Source of the DNA: DATFDN01 sp963756495
GTDB taxonomy: Bacteria > Pseudomonadota > Alphaproteobacteria > Acetobacterales > Acetobacteraceae
Length of the DNA stretch: 64,000 bases
Reading direction: 5' to 3'
NCBI GenBank assembly: GCA_963756495.1
Contig: CAVWNS010000001.1
Span: 715,969 to 779,968 of the forward strand
Shown here piece after piece: positions 9,185 to 20,340 of the stretch (its first letter is position 1; each line of letters begins with the position of its first letter). The position numbers and the translations under genes were made by a program. Below the pieces are notes generated by a model. The model worked only from the letters and a program-made list of their open reading frames with translations. It had not been told where the DNA came from and made no database searches.

Positions 9185-9868
9185 ATGCGGATTTTGGTGG
9201 TCGAGGACGACAAGGAAGTCGCCGGCTTCGTCGTGCGCGGCCTGAAAGAGGCTGGGCATATCGTGGAGCACGCGGACAACGGGCGCGACGGGCTGTTCCT
9301 GGCGGCAAGCGAGCCCTTCGACGCGGTGATTTTGGATCGCATGCTGCCGGGCGGAATCGACGGGCTCCGCGTGCTGGAAACCTTGCGCGGGCAGAAGAAC
9401 ACGGTCCCGGTGCTGATCCTCTCCGCGCTGGCCGAGGTGGACGAGCGGGTGAAGGGTCTGAAGGCGGGCGGCGATGACTACATGACCAAGCCCTTCGCCT
9501 TTTCCGAGCTTTTAGCCCGGGTGGAGGCGCTCGTGCGCCGAGGCAAGCCAGAAGGGCCGGTGACCAAGCTCGAGGTCGGCGATCTCGCGCTTGACCTGCT
9601 CTCGCGGCAGGTCAAGCGCGCCGGCCAGAAGATCGACCTGCAACCGCGGGAGTTCCGGCTGCTCGAATACCTGATGCGCTATGCGGGCCAGGTGGTTACG
9701 CGCACCATGCTGCTGGAGGGGGTTTGGGACTATCACTTCGACCCGCAGACGAACGTCATCGACGTGCATGTCTCGCGGCTGCGCCAGAAGGTCGACAAGC
9801 CGTTCTCCACGCCGCTGATCCATACGGTGCGTAACGCGGGCTATATGTTGCGCGCCGAAACCGCCTGA
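9185..9868 (+). CDS. OmpR-family response regulator
   Basis: DNA-binding response regulator (227 residues). The receiver domain has the acidic pair EDD at 7-9, phospho-acceptor Asp51 in VILDRMLPGG and the conserved Lys in YMTKPF; the C-terminal winged helix (about 130-225) includes LQPREFRLLEYLMR and VIDVHVSRLRQKVDKP. GGAGG precedes the ATG. The kinase gene follows after 11 bases. Target genes cannot be deduced from sequence; the upstream protease suggests an envelope-related signal (inference). Confidence 0.95.
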   Translation: MRILVVEDDKEVAGFVVRGLKEAGHIVEHADNGRDGLFLAASEPFDAVILDRMLPGGIDGLRVLETLRGQKNTVPVLILSALAEVDERVKGLKAGGDDYMTKPFAFSELLARVEALVRRGKPEGPVTKLEVGDLALDLLSRQVKRAGQKIDLQPREFRLLEYLMRYAGQVVTRTMLLEGVWDYHFDPQTNVIDVHVSRLRQKVDKPFSTPLIHTVRNAGYMLRAETA

Positions 9869-9879
9869 GGCCGCTGCCC

Positions 9880-11364
9880 TTGTCCTTTCTGTGGCGCACG
9901 CGGCCTGCCATGTCGCCGTTGCGCGCCGGCGCGACGGCCGAGCCGGTGAGCCGCGCGCGCATGGCTGCGGATCTTCAAGGGCGGCAGCGGCCCCGATTCC
10001 TGCGATCCGCGGCCATCCGCTTCGCGGCGATTTACGCGGTCCTACTCGCGATCAGCGCCATTGCCCTTGCGGTCTTTCTCTGGTGGGCAACCGCCGGCCT
10101 GCTTGATCGACAGACCGAGGCGGCCATCCACGCCGATGCTCAGCTGCTCCTTGAGCGATTTCAGCAGGGTGGGATCACCGCGCTGGTCCTGACCATCGAC
10201 GACCGGCTGGCGCAGGATATCGACGACAATGCCATTTACCTCCTGGCCGGCCCCGATCTGCGCCCCGTCGCCGGCAATCTTCGGACCTGGCCCATGGCCG
10301 TGCGCCAGGCCGATGACTGGTACGAGCTGCCGGTCCAGCGCGCCGGCATCCGCTCGCTTGCGCGTGTGCGGCGCTACGACCTGCCAGGCGACTTTCATCT
10401 GCTGCTCGGCCGCGATGTGCAGGCACGCGCCCAGCTTCGCCACCTGCTGACCGACGCGCTCCTCTGGGCGATTGTCGTGGTGATCGGCATGGCGACCTTG
10501 GGCGCGTTCGTGGTCCGAAGCCTGTTCCGACGGTCATTGGCCAATGTCTCGGCGACCGCGACCGCCATCGCCGCGGGGGACCTTGCGCGGCGCGTGCGGC
10601 TATCGGGACGGGGCGATGAGTTCGACCAGCTCGCCGAGACGATCAACGAGATGCTGGACCGGATCGCGCGCCTGATGGACGGCGTCCGACAGGTCTCGAA
10701 TGCGATTGCGCACGATCTGCGCACACCGATCACACGCGCCCGCGGCCGCCTGGAAGAGGCAGCTTCCCGCGCCCGCAGGCCCGATGAGCTGCATGCCGCG
10801 ATCGAGCGCGCGATCGCCGACCTCGACGGCATCGTCGGCATTTTCCAGGGCTTGCTGCGCATCGCCGAGATCGAAGCGGGCTCGCGCCGTTCCGCCTTCA
10901 CGGAGATCGACGTCGCCCGGCTGCTCGCGGATGTGGCCGAGCTGTACGATGTGGTCGCTGACGAGAAGGGGGTGCGCCTCGTCGTCGAAATTCCCGACCG
11001 GCTGCCCGCCGATGGCGACCGCGAACTCATCCAGCAGGCGGTCGCGAACCTTCTGGACAATGCGGTGAAGTTTTCCTCCCCCGGCGGTACGGTCCGGCTG
11101 GGGGCCGAGAATGCGGGCGACGGCATTCGGATCACGGTCGCCGACCAGGGTCCGGGCATCCCGGTCCATGATCGCGCTCGTGCAACGGAGCGGTTCTTTC
11201 GCGGCGAGACGGCCCGGAGCACACCCGGCTCTGGCCTCGGCCTCGCGCTGGTGCAGGCGGTGGCGCAGCTGCATAACGGCAGCCTGACGCTGGACGACGC
11301 CGGGCCAGGCCTGATGGCCCAGCTCCACATCGGGGCCAGCCATCGCGAGAATGGCGCAGCCTAA
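9880..11364 (+). CDS. Membrane sensor histidine kinase
   Basis: Partner kinase of the upstream response regulator (494 residues from TTG). One membrane segment near residues 48-72, a periplasmic sensor loop of about 110 residues, a second membrane segment (AIVVVIGMATLGAFVV), a HAMP linker, the phospho-accepting His in IAHDLRTPITRARGR, and a HATPase domain with N box NLLDNAVKFS, G1 DQGPGIP and G2 GSGLGLALV. The start is uncertain: TTG at 9880, ATG at 9910 or ATG at 9961; only the last begins close to the first membrane segment. Confidence 0.93.
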   Translation: MSFLWRTRPAMSPLRAGATAEPVSRARMAADLQGRQRPRFLRSAAIRFAAIYAVLLAISAIALAVFLWWATAGLLDRQTEAAIHADAQLLLERFQQGGITALVLTIDDRLAQDIDDNAIYLLAGPDLRPVAGNLRTWPMAVRQADDWYELPVQRAGIRSLARVRRYDLPGDFHLLLGRDVQARAQLRHLLTDALLWAIVVVIGMATLGAFVVRSLFRRSLANVSATATAIAAGDLARRVRLSGRGDEFDQLAETINEMLDRIARLMDGVRQVSNAIAHDLRTPITRARGRLEEAASRARRPDELHAAIERAIADLDGIVGIFQGLLRIAEIEAGSRRSAFTEIDVARLLADVAELYDVVADEKGVRLVVEIPDRLPADGDRELIQQAVANLLDNAVKFSSPGGTVRLGAENAGDGIRITVADQGPGIPVHDRARATERFFRGETARSTPGSGLGLALVQAVAQLHNGSLTLDDAGPGLMAQLHIGASHRENGAA

Positions 11365-11421
11365 CGGCTTTGTCACACTCTCACAACGGCCGGCGAAAAC
11401 CGCGCGCGCTATGACCGCGCC

Positions 11422-11742
11422 ATGTCACCCCTGGTCCGAACGACTGGTTTTGCCGGACTGACTGCCGGCCTGGGGATCGCACTGGCGGCCGGCGTGCCGA
11501 ACGCCGGGGAGCCGCCGGTCGCCATCATCACGACCGACACGGCAGCCTATTGCCGCGAGTTGTCGGACAAGCTGGCTGAGCTGATCCGCATCGCTCCCCG
11601 GCCACCGGAGGACGAGGTGCTCAGCATGGGCGCCGAAGGACGGCATCTGTGCGGGCAGGGACAAATCCGCGGCGGCATCCTACGGCTGCGACGGGGCGTG
11701 CTGGTCATGCTGCGCGATCTTGACCAGCGCGGAGAGCCGTGA
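11422..11742 (+). CDS. Small secreted protein, function unknown
   Basis: A 106-residue product with an N-terminal signal (GFAGLTAGLGIALAAGVPNAG), then a short helical region with two cysteines (AAYCRELSDK and RHLCGQGQI) and a basic, Leu/Arg-rich end. I do not recognise a named family. It lies 57 bases after the histidine kinase gene in the same direction and 65 bases before the outer-membrane protein gene, so it may belong to either unit. Confidence 0.65.
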   Translation: MSPLVRTTGFAGLTAGLGIALAAGVPNAGEPPVAIITTDTAAYCRELSDKLAELIRIAPRPPEDEVLSMGAEGRHLCGQGQIRGGILRLRRGVLVMLRDLDQRGEP

Positions 11743-11807
11743 GGCCGAAGACCTGACTGGAGCGGCGGCTTAAGGGTTCCTTAGGCTGCTTCGCGTGAAC
11801 TGCGCGC

Positions 11808-13139
11808 ATGGACGCAAAACCGCGCCCGTGCGCATTGCGGCAGGCGCGCCGAGGGGCGGGGAAGATCCCCAGCCTCGCCGGCGCAGCCCTGCTCGCCACG
11901 CTCGCCACGTCGGCGCGCGCGCAGCTCCTGCCTGACGTCTTTTCCCCCGCCGCGCCCGGCATCGGCACCGATCCAGGCGTCACCGTGCAGACGCGCGAGC
12001 GACCTGCGTTCGACAGTCTCGGGACCAGGCTCGGGGATGCGCTGTTTCACCCGCAAATCGATGAATCGATCGGGTTCGACACGAACGTGTCCGGTGCCCC
12101 GGGCGGGCGCGGAAGCTGGGTCCTGCGCACCGCCCCATCCGCACTGATCACATCGACCGACCCGCGCGACAACTACGGCCTCTATGTCAGCCTGGACAAC
12201 ACGCGCTACCCGGGCGCGCCGGCGCAGGATCAGACCAACTGGACGACAGTCGGCGACGCGACGATCGCGGTGGGCGAGGATCGCCTGACCCTCGGAGCGG
12301 CGCATCTGGCGCTGCACCAGGATACGTTCGATCTCGACGCGCCGCCGACGGATCAGCCGATCGCCTATCAGGTGAACGACGCTCGCGCCGCCTACGCGTC
12401 ATCCTTCAACCGGTTGACGCTGGAGCCCAGCCTCGATGTCGCGAGCTGGCGGTTCGGCAGCGCGACCATTCTCGGCGTCCCGACAACCCAGACCTATCGC
12501 GACCGCGACGTGGTGCAGAGCAATCTGACCCTGCGCTACGAAGTGGCGCCGCGCCGCAGCCTTGTGCTGGCACTGCGCGGCGCGAGCCAGTTCTACGTCG
12601 AGACGCCCTCCGGCACGCCTCCGTCAAACTCCAATTCGCTCGCTGTGTTGGGCGGGATCGACGACGCGACGGACGGGCTTTGGCACTACCGCCTGCTTGC
12701 CGGGTATGAGCGCCGCGGCTTCGCCAGCGACGCCTACCGCCCGCACGGCGCCGCCGTGGCGGAGGCCGACGCGATATTCACACCCGACGGGATGACCACC
12801 ATCACGGCCACGCTCGCGCGCAGCATCGAGGACGCCGCGCAGGAAGGCGTCGCCGCCTACGTCTATACCGGCGCCAAGCTGACGATTGACTACGAGTGGC
12901 GGCGCAACGTGCTGCTGCAAGCCTCCACCGGCGTGCAGCGGGCCGACCTGCTGGGCACGGCGGGTGATCAGAGGGTGCTGCGCGGCGGCCTGGGCGCGAC
13001 ATGGCTGATCAATCGCCGTTTGCGCCTGATCGGCACGTACGATGTGGCCGGAACCCGCGGATCGGGCGGTCCCACAGCGGGTCTGGCGGGCAACTTCGCC
13101 CGGTCGGTCGGCCTGTTGACCGTACGGCTCGGCCTGTGA
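11808..13139 (+). CDS. Outer-membrane beta-barrel protein
   Basis: A 443-residue protein with a long basic N-terminus, a signal segment (SLAGAALLATLATSARAQ) and then alternating hydrophobic/polar strands rich in Tyr, Arg and Asp, ending in an aromatic/Leu terminus (LLTVRLGL) as in outer-membrane barrels. It resembles the exopolysaccharide-linked barrel proteins often found with surface glycan genes. That fits the next gene, a WecG/TagA glycosyltransferase, whose GTG overlaps its stop codon (GTGA). The role in glycan export is inferred from context, not shown. Confidence 0.78.
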   Translation: MDAKPRPCALRQARRGAGKIPSLAGAALLATLATSARAQLLPDVFSPAAPGIGTDPGVTVQTRERPAFDSLGTRLGDALFHPQIDESIGFDTNVSGAPGGRGSWVLRTAPSALITSTDPRDNYGLYVSLDNTRYPGAPAQDQTNWTTVGDATIAVGEDRLTLGAAHLALHQDTFDLDAPPTDQPIAYQVNDARAAYASSFNRLTLEPSLDVASWRFGSATILGVPTTQTYRDRDVVQSNLTLRYEVAPRRSLVLALRGASQFYVETPSGTPPSNSNSLAVLGGIDDATDGLWHYRLLAGYERRGFASDAYRPHGAAVAEADAIFTPDGMTTITATLARSIEDAAQEGVAAYVYTGAKLTIDYEWRRNVLLQASTGVQRADLLGTAGDQRVLRGGLGATWLINRRLRLIGTYDVAGTRGSGGPTAGLAGNFARSVGLLTVRLGL

Positions 13140-13898
13140 TCGCGCCAGCGGCCACGCGCCTGCTGGGCCTTGAGCTGGCCGACCTGACGCAAGACGCCGC
13201 CGTGCGCTGGATCGATGCGCGTCCGGCCGACGCCGGATTCGGCTACGTGGTGACGCCGAACGCTGACCATTTCGTCCGCCTCCGCCACGATCCGTCTCTC
13301 GCGGCGATTTATCAGACCGCGCTGTTGCGGCTGCTCAACTCCCGCGTGGTCGCGGCGGCGGCGCGCGGGCTCGGGCTGCCTGCACCGTCCGTGGTCACCG
13401 GCAGCGACCTGACCCGCCGACTGCTGGACCGGCTGCCGCGGGGCGAGCGCATCACCATCATCGGACTGAGGCCCGACCGCCTTGCCGTCCTGCGCGCCCG
13501 TTATCGCCTCGCAGAGCCCGCCCACTACGATCCGCCGCGCGAGCTTCGAGCGTGATCCGGTGGCCATGCGGGCTGCCGTGCGGTTCGTGCTGGACCATCC
13601 TGCCCGCCTGATATTCCTCGCCGTCGGCTCGCCCCGCCAGGAACTGCTCGCCGCCGCCGTACAGGCGACCGACGCCGCCACCGGAACCGCCCTCTGCATT
13701 GGCGCCGGCCTCGACTTCCTGGCGGGTGCGGCCCGGCGTGCGCCGGCCTGGATGCAGCGCGCCGGGCTGGAATGGCTGCATCGTCTGTCGAGCAACCCGC
13801 GCCGGATGGCCCGACGCTACCTTCGGGACGACCCGCCGGTCCTGGCGCTTCTGCTGCGGGAAAGGATGGGCGCTGCCTTCCTGGCTCCGAGGCTATAA
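13136..13898 (+). pseudogene. WecG/TagA/CpsF glycosyltransferase, one frameshift
   Basis: Would transfer an N-acetyl-mannosamine-type sugar to a lipid-linked acceptor in surface glycan synthesis. The N-terminal part (GTG at 13136) contains GYVVTPNADHFVRLRHD and the PSVVTGSDLTRRL loop; after about 13548 the frame shifts by one extra base and homology resumes with FERDPVAMRAAV, LIFLAVGSPRQE and CIGAGLDFLAGAARRAP, the family signature. Joined, it is about 253 residues, close to normal. As read, the frame ends early at 13555. Translation is probably coupled to the barrel gene by a GTGA overlap. Confidence 0.85.
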
Positions 13899-13931
13899 GG
13901 GCTGCCCGCCCGACCGCACCAGGATTTCTCG

Positions 13932-16607
13932 ATGGCTTCAGCCTCCCGCCTGCCCAGCGCCGACGGCGCCTCGCCCGCGATGGCGCAATGGTTCGCGGTG
14001 AAGGCCGAGCATCCCGACGCGCTCGTGTTCTTCCGCATGGGCGACTTCTACGAATTGTTCTTCGCCGATGCCGAGGCCGCCTCGGCGGCGCTCGACATCG
14101 CGCTCACCCATCGCGGCGAGCACGCCGGCGCGCCGATCCCGATGTGCGGCGTGCCGGTCCACGCCGCGGATGCCTATCTCGCCCGGCTGATCCGCCGCGG
14201 GTTTCGCGTCGCCATCGCCGAGCAGATGGAGAACCCAAGACGCGCACCGGCAAGGGGCCGATCCGGCGTGAGGTGGTCCGGCTCGATCACGCCCGGCACG
14301 TTGACCGAGGACACGCTGCTGGACGCGCGCCGGCCCAACCTGCTGGTCGCCCTCGCTGCCGACCGGGCGGAGGTGGGCGCCGCCTGGCTCGACGTCTCCA
14401 CCGGGCTGTTCGAGACCGACGACGCGTGCCGGCGGCCGAGCTGCCCGCCTTGCTCGGGCGTCTCGATCCGGCGGAGATCCTGGCGCCCGCGCACGGCCGC
14501 GCTCGGCGACTTCGCCGCGCGCCGCGCCCCGCCTGCGCGCCCTCCGCGCCCGCTGGCGGCGCGCCGGCGCGTCGCCGAGGCATTCGGCGCGGCCAGCCTG
14601 GACGCGTTCGGCACCTTCACCGACGCCGAGGCGATGGCCGGCGGCGCTCGCGCTGGATTACGTCCGCGCCGCCGCAGCGGGCGCCCTGCCCCGGCTGGCG
14701 CACCCGTCCCGCGCGGCGGGGCCGGCACGCTCGCGATGGACGCCGCGACGCGCGCCAGCCTGGAAATCCTGCGCGCGCGCGACGGCGGCAGCGCGCACAC
14801 GCTGCTCGGCGGCCGTGGACCGCACGCTGACGCGCCGCCGGGGCGCGGCTGCTCGCCGACTGGCTGGCTGCTCCGCTCACCGATGCGGTCGCCATCGCCG
14901 AGCGGCAGGACGCCTGGGCGTGGCTGCTGGCGCACTCCGGACGCCGCCGGACGGCTCCGCGCGGTCGCTGCGCGCCGCGCCCGACATGGCGCGCGCGCTG
15001 GGGCGGCTTTCGCTCGGGCGCGGGACGCCGCGCGACCTCGCCGCCTTGCGCGACGGGCTTGCGGCCGCCCGGCAGCGGCGCCGCTGCTCGAGCCGGTGCT
15101 CCCGACGCTGCTCGCCGACGCGCGGGCGGCGCTCGGCCATCGAGCCCGAACTGGAGCATCTGCTGGCCGAGGCCCTCGCCGACCCGGCGCCGGCGCGGCT
15201 CGAGGATGGCGGCGCGATCCGGCCGGGCTTCGACGCCGAGCTGGATGCCGAGCGGGCGTTGCGCGACGACAGCCGGCGCGTGCTTGGCACGCTGCAGCTC
15301 GACTACGCCGCAGCGCTATGGCGTCGCCAGCCTGAAGATCCGCCATCACGCCCAGCTCGGCTACGTCCTCGAGGCGCCGGCGTCGGCGGTCGAGCGGCTG
15401 CGGGGCTTTCCCGAACTGATCTTGCGCCAGAGCATGGCCAGCGGGGCGCGGTTCACCACGCCGGAGCTGGCCGACCTCGACCGGCGCATCGCCGAGGCAG
15501 CCGAGCGCGCGGCGTGCGCGCGAGCGCGCCATCTTCGCCCATCTTGTCCAGCAGGCGATGGCCGCGCCGAGGCGATCGCCGCTGCGGCCGGCGCGCTCGC
15601 CGCTGCTCGACGTCGCGCAGTCGGCGGCAGCTCTGGCCGCGCCGGGCGACTGGTGCCGCCCGGAGGTCACGCGGACGCGGCGTTCGAGATGCCAGGCCGG
15701 GCGGCATCCGGTGGTGGAGCGCGCGCTCGCCGGTCAAGCCGCGTTCGTGCCGAACGACTGCGATCTTTCGCCGGACCGGCGCCTGCTGCTGCTCACCGGT
15801 CCGAACATGGCCGGCAAATCCACCTTCCTGCGCCAGAACGCGCTGATCGTCGTGCTGGCGCAGGCGGGGCTGCCGGTGCCGGCCGCAGCGGCGCGGCATC
15901 GGCGTCGTGGACCGGCTGTTCTAGCCGCGTGGGCGCCGCCGACGACCTCGCGCGCGGGCGCTCGACCTTCATGGTGGAGATGACCGAGACCGCGGCGATC
16001 CTGCACCAGGCCGGGCCCGCGCTCGCTCGTCGTGGTGGACGAGATCGGCCGCGGCACGGCGACGCTGGACGGGCTCGCCATCGCCTGGGCGGTGCTGGAG
16101 GCGCTGCATGCGACGATCCGATGCCGCACCATCTTCGCCACCCATTTCCATGAGCTTGCGCGAACTGGCCGATCGGATGCCCCGGCTCAGGCCGCACACG
16201 ATGCGGGTGAAGGAGTGGAAGAAATCGGTGGTGTTCCTGCACGAAGTGGCCGAGGGCGCGGCCGGCCGCTCGTGGGGCGTGCATGTCGCCGAGCTGGCCG
16301 GGGTGCCGGCAGCGGTGGTGCGCCGCGCCGGGGCGTTGCTGGCCGCGCTGGAGCGCGAAGGCGGCCCGCTGGGCGCGGCCAGGCTCTCTGCATTGCCGCT
16401 ATTCGCGACCGCCTGCTCGCACAGCCCCTGGTGCCGCGCGCACCGCGACGCCAATCGAGCAGACTGACGATCTGGCTCGAGGCCATGCTCGCGCTCGAAC
16501 CCGACCGCATGTCCCCGCGCGAGGCGCTCGAGGCGCTCTACCGACTCAAGGCCCTGCTGGCGGTTTCCCAACCCGAACGGACCATAGTACCGATCCCGAG
16601 ATGCTGA
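13932..16607 (+). pseudogene. mutS: DNA mismatch repair protein MutS, many frameshifts
   Basis: Mismatch-recognition ATPase. All key parts are present but spread over different frames: mismatch-binding FRMGDFYELF near residue 36, TPGTLTEDTLLDARRPNLL, core MDAATRASLEILR, Walker A TGPNMAGKSTFLRQNALI (about 15800) and Walker B VVDEIGRGTATLDGLAIAWA (about 16030), then the C-terminal SPREALEALYRLKALLA. At least ten single-base indels interrupt the frame; the first two, near 14237 and 14283, look like loss of one C and gain of one C. Conservation between breaks is high, so sequence error is more likely than decay. Its end overlaps the glnD start (ATGCTGA), implying translational coupling. Confidence 0.93.
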
Positions 16608-19397
16608 CCCAGACGCCACTGCCTCCAGAACCCGAAGCCGCCGCCGCCATCCTGTCCGAGGCGCTGGCGGAGCTGGCGGGCAATACCGCGGCAGCACCGC
16701 GCGATGCGGCGCTGGGCGCCTTTCGCCGCCACCTCGCGCGCATCCAGGCGCACACGCAGCACGCCTTCGAGCAGGAGCAGATCACCGGGTTGCAGGCGGC
16801 GCGCCTGCTCGCCTCGCTGACCGACGGGCTGATCCGCGCGCTGCACGCGCACGCGCTCAGCGTGCTCGGCCAGCCCGAGGCGCTGAGCATCGTCGCCACC
16901 GGCGGCTATGGGCGCGGCGTGCTGGCGCCGTTCAGCGACATCGACCTGTTGTTCCTGACCCCGCACGGAGCCGTCCGGCCATACGCTGCAGGTCGTGGAG
17001 TACATGCTCTACTTCCTGTGGGATCTCGGCCTGAAGGTGGGTCACGCCACGCGCTCGGTCGCGGAGTGCCTGGCCGAAGGCGCCAAGGACGCGACGATCC
17101 GCACCTCGCTGCTGGATGCCCGGCATCTGGCGGGCGATGCGGCGCTGTTCGAGGAGTTTCACGACGCATTCCCGCCGCCTGCCAGGAGGCGGGCGCGGCG
17201 GAGTACATCCTCGCCAAGCAGGCCGAGCGCGACAGTCCGCCACCGCCGGTTCGGCGACAGCCCGTTCGTGGTCGAGCCGAACATGAAGGAAGGGCGCGGC
17301 GGGCTGCGCGATCTGCAGACGCTCTACTGGATCGCCCGCTACGTGTACGGCACGCAGACCATGGCGGAACTGGCCGATGTCGGGCGGCATCCTGACCCAG
17401 GCCGAGGCGCGCCACGCGCGCCGCGCATGGGAGTTCCTGTGGACGCGTGCGATTTCACCTTCACTACGTGGCGGGACGCGCGGAGGAGCGGCTGACCTTC
17501 GATCTTCAGCCGGTCGTGGGCGCGCGCATGGGCTATACGCGCCACGGCCGCCAGGACGGCGTGGAGCGATTCATGCGCCACTATTTCCTGACCGCCCGCG
17601 AGGTGGCGCGCATCACCCGCATCCTGGAGCCGGCGATCCTGCGCGACGCGCTCGGCTCCCCGGCGGTCGCGCCGGAGACCGACAAGGGACTGCTCGCCGC
17701 CGGTTCGTGCTCGCCGACGGCAAGCTGCTGCCGATGACCGGCCGCGACTTCGATGCCGAGCCGATCCAGATGCTGCGCATCCTGAAGGTGGCGCGCGACC
17801 GCGGCCTGTCGCTGCATCCGCTCGCGCTGCGCGCGTTGATCCGCAGCGAGCGGCGCGTGGCCCGGCTGCGCGGCGATCCCGAGGCGGCGCGCCTCTTCAT
17901 GGACCTGCTGTGCGGGCGCATTAGCGACGCGCGCGAGGCGGACGGCGCGCGCTGGCTCGGCATCCTGAACGAGACGGGCTTTCTCGGCCGCTACCTGCCG
18001 GATTGGGCGCGCATCGTCGGGCAGATGCAGTTCGACACCTATCACGTCTTCACGGTGGACGAGCATACGATCGAGGCGATCCGGGTGCTGAACGCGCTGG
18101 AGCGGGGCGAACTGGCCGAGATCGCGCCCGTCGCCTCGGGCATCGTGGATCACATGCAGTCCCGTCGCGCGCTGCACGTTGCGATGCTGCTGCACGACAT
18201 CGCCAAGGGACGCGGAGGCGACCATTCGCAGCTCGGCGCCGAGATCGCGCTCAAGGTCGGCCCGCAACTCGGACTGTCGGCCGAGGAGACGGAGACCGTC
18301 TCCTGGCTGGTGCTGCACCACCTGCTCCTGAGCGAGACGGCGTTCAAACGCGACATCGACGACCCGAAGACGATTCTGGACCTCGCCGATACCATCCAGT
18401 CGCCGGAACGGCTGAAGCTGCTGCTCGTGCTGACGGTCGCCGACATGCGGGCCGTCTCGCCCAAGGTGTGGAACAACTGGAAGGCGACGCTTCTGCGCGA
18501 GCTTTACACCCGCGTGGCCGAGGTGCTCGCCGGCGGCCTCGCGCACGACCGAGCGCGACGTGCGCGTGACCCGTGCCAAGCAGGCAGCCGGCGTGCTGCT
18601 GAACGATTTCACGGCCGAGGAGATCGCGACCTTCACGTCCCTCGGCTATCCCGGCTACTGGCTCTCGTTCGACCCGGAGACGCACGCCCGGCATGCGCGA
18701 CTGGTGCGTGAGGCGGAAAGACGGCGTGCGCCACTGACGATCGACACCGAGCCGCTGCCCGCGCGGGCAGTGACCGAGGTGACGATATACTGCGCCGACC
18801 ACGCCGGCTTGTTCAGCCGGATCTCAGGTGCGCTCGCGGTTGCCGGCGCGTCGATCGTGGACGCCCGCATCCACACGCTGACGAACGGCATGGCGCTTGA
18901 CACGTTCTGGATTCAGGACGCGGCCGGGGGCGCCTTCGACGCCCCGCACCGGCTTGCGCGACTATCCGTGCTGATCGAGCAGGCGTTGTCGGGCCAGCTC
19001 AGCCTGGACGCCGAGATCAGAAAGATATCGACCGCCCTGCTTGGGCGCCGGATGCGGGCCATCCACGTGCCGCCGCGCGTGGTGATCGACAACTACGCCT
19101 CCAACACGTTCACCGTCGTCGAGGTCAACGGGCGCGACCGGCCCGGATTGCTGCACGACGTGACGGCGGCCATCAGCGAGCAGGGCTTGCAGATCGGTTC
19201 GGCGCATATCACCACGTACGGTGTGCGCGCGGTGGACGTCTTCTACGTGAAGGACGTGTTCGGGCTCAAGGTGGAGAACGAGCGTCGGCTGCGCCAGAAT
19301 CCGCGCGGCGTTGCTGCGTTCGCTGGACAGTGCCAACGAGGCGACAACCCCTGTCGTCCCCCCGGCGCCCGCCCGTCGCCGGCACGCGGCGGGCTGA
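16601..19397 (+). pseudogene. glnD: Bifunctional PII uridylyltransferase GlnD, frameshifted
   Basis: Nitrogen-status enzyme that uridylylates and deuridylylates PII proteins. The nucleotidyltransferase motif GGYGRGVLAPFSDIDLLFL is near residue 110; NMKEGRGGLRDLQTLYW and the HD-domain metal site AMLLHDIAKGRGGDHSQLG follow; two ACT regions end the protein (VTIYCADHAGLFSRISGA and VNGRDRPGLLHDVTAAI). About six single-base indels interrupt it (near 16970, 17180, 17230, 17385, 17450 and 19291), the last removing the true C-terminus ending RRRHAAG. Joined length is about 930 residues, normal. Overlaps the mutS end. Confidence 0.94.
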
Positions 19398-19435
19398 CAC
19401 TCGAACGCCTCGCACAGCCGCCACGTCGGTCCTGT

Positions 19436-20340
19436 TCAGATCAGCGAGTCGTCCGAGCCGCCGCCCCCGCCACCCCAATCGCCACCACCACCCTGATCCC
19501 AGCCGCCGCCACTGGTATCGTCCGGCGCCGGACCCGGATCGCTCCAGCCGGACTGGTCCGTGCCGCCCTGATCCCCGGTGTTTCCCTGATCCCAGGTGCC
19601 CTGATCAACATAGCCCGGGTCGGGCGCGGCGCCGGCGTTCGGGTCCGACCACGTGCCCTGATCCACATAGCCCGCCCCCGCCGCCTCGCCGCCGCCGCCA
19701 ATTCCGCCGAGGCCGCCGCCAAGGATCCCCCCTGATGCGGGGAGAACATGTCCCGCAGGGCATCGGCGGCCAGCATTCCCCCAGCCACCCCCGCCGCCGT
19801 CGTTAGCGCCGAGCCAAGAAAGCCCGATCCGCCGCGCTGGAACATGCCGGCCTGATAGCCCGGCGGATACTGTGGCGGCGGCGCATAGGGAGCCTGGCCC
19901 TGCGCCGGTGCCGCGCCCTGGCCCCACGGCCCGGCACCCGGTCCCACCGGAGTGGCGCCCGGACCTGGCCGGCCACCACCGCCGAACAGATTGCTGAAGA
20001 ACCCGCCCGCGCGCTGGCCCGCTTGCTGTTGCGTCGCCTGCTGGGCGGTCTGGCGCGCCTGCTGCAACTCCCACTCCATGCGCCGGAGCCGGTTCTGTGC
20101 CTCGACCAGAGCCTGCTCCTGCACCAAGGCCAGTTGTGTGATGCGGTAGCGGGCCTCCGGGTAGGCCTGGAATTGCTGGGCGAGAAACCGGTCGGCGTCA
20201 GGGTCGATCGGCGGGAGGTCCGGGCGGGGTGGCTGCGTCGCGGGGACCGAGGCGCCGCCCCAGGCGCTCGGTGGTGCCGCGCCGCCGCCGCCGACGCGCG
20301 CGATGAAGGCGGCGATGATGTCGCGTTCCTCGTTGGTCAT
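19436..20340 (-). CDS. DUF2076 domain protein with homopolymer frameshift
   Basis: Function unknown. The N-terminal DUF2076 region (MTNEERDIIAAFIARVGG, then a helical Gln-rich stretch QQARQTAQQATQQQ) is followed by a low-complexity Gly/Pro linker, GGFFSNLFGGGGRPG, and the family's GSGFLGSALTTAAGVAGGM membrane-like segment. Within a run of six G residues (19727-19732, read on the minus strand) the frame is off by one. With one more G, the tail becomes the usual Gly/Asp/Trp-rich sequence with YVDQGTW repeats ending GGSDDSLI at 19436. As read, the frame continues to 19441 with an Arg-rich tail. Its ATG overlaps the CoA-binding protein stop (ATGA). Confidence 0.8.
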
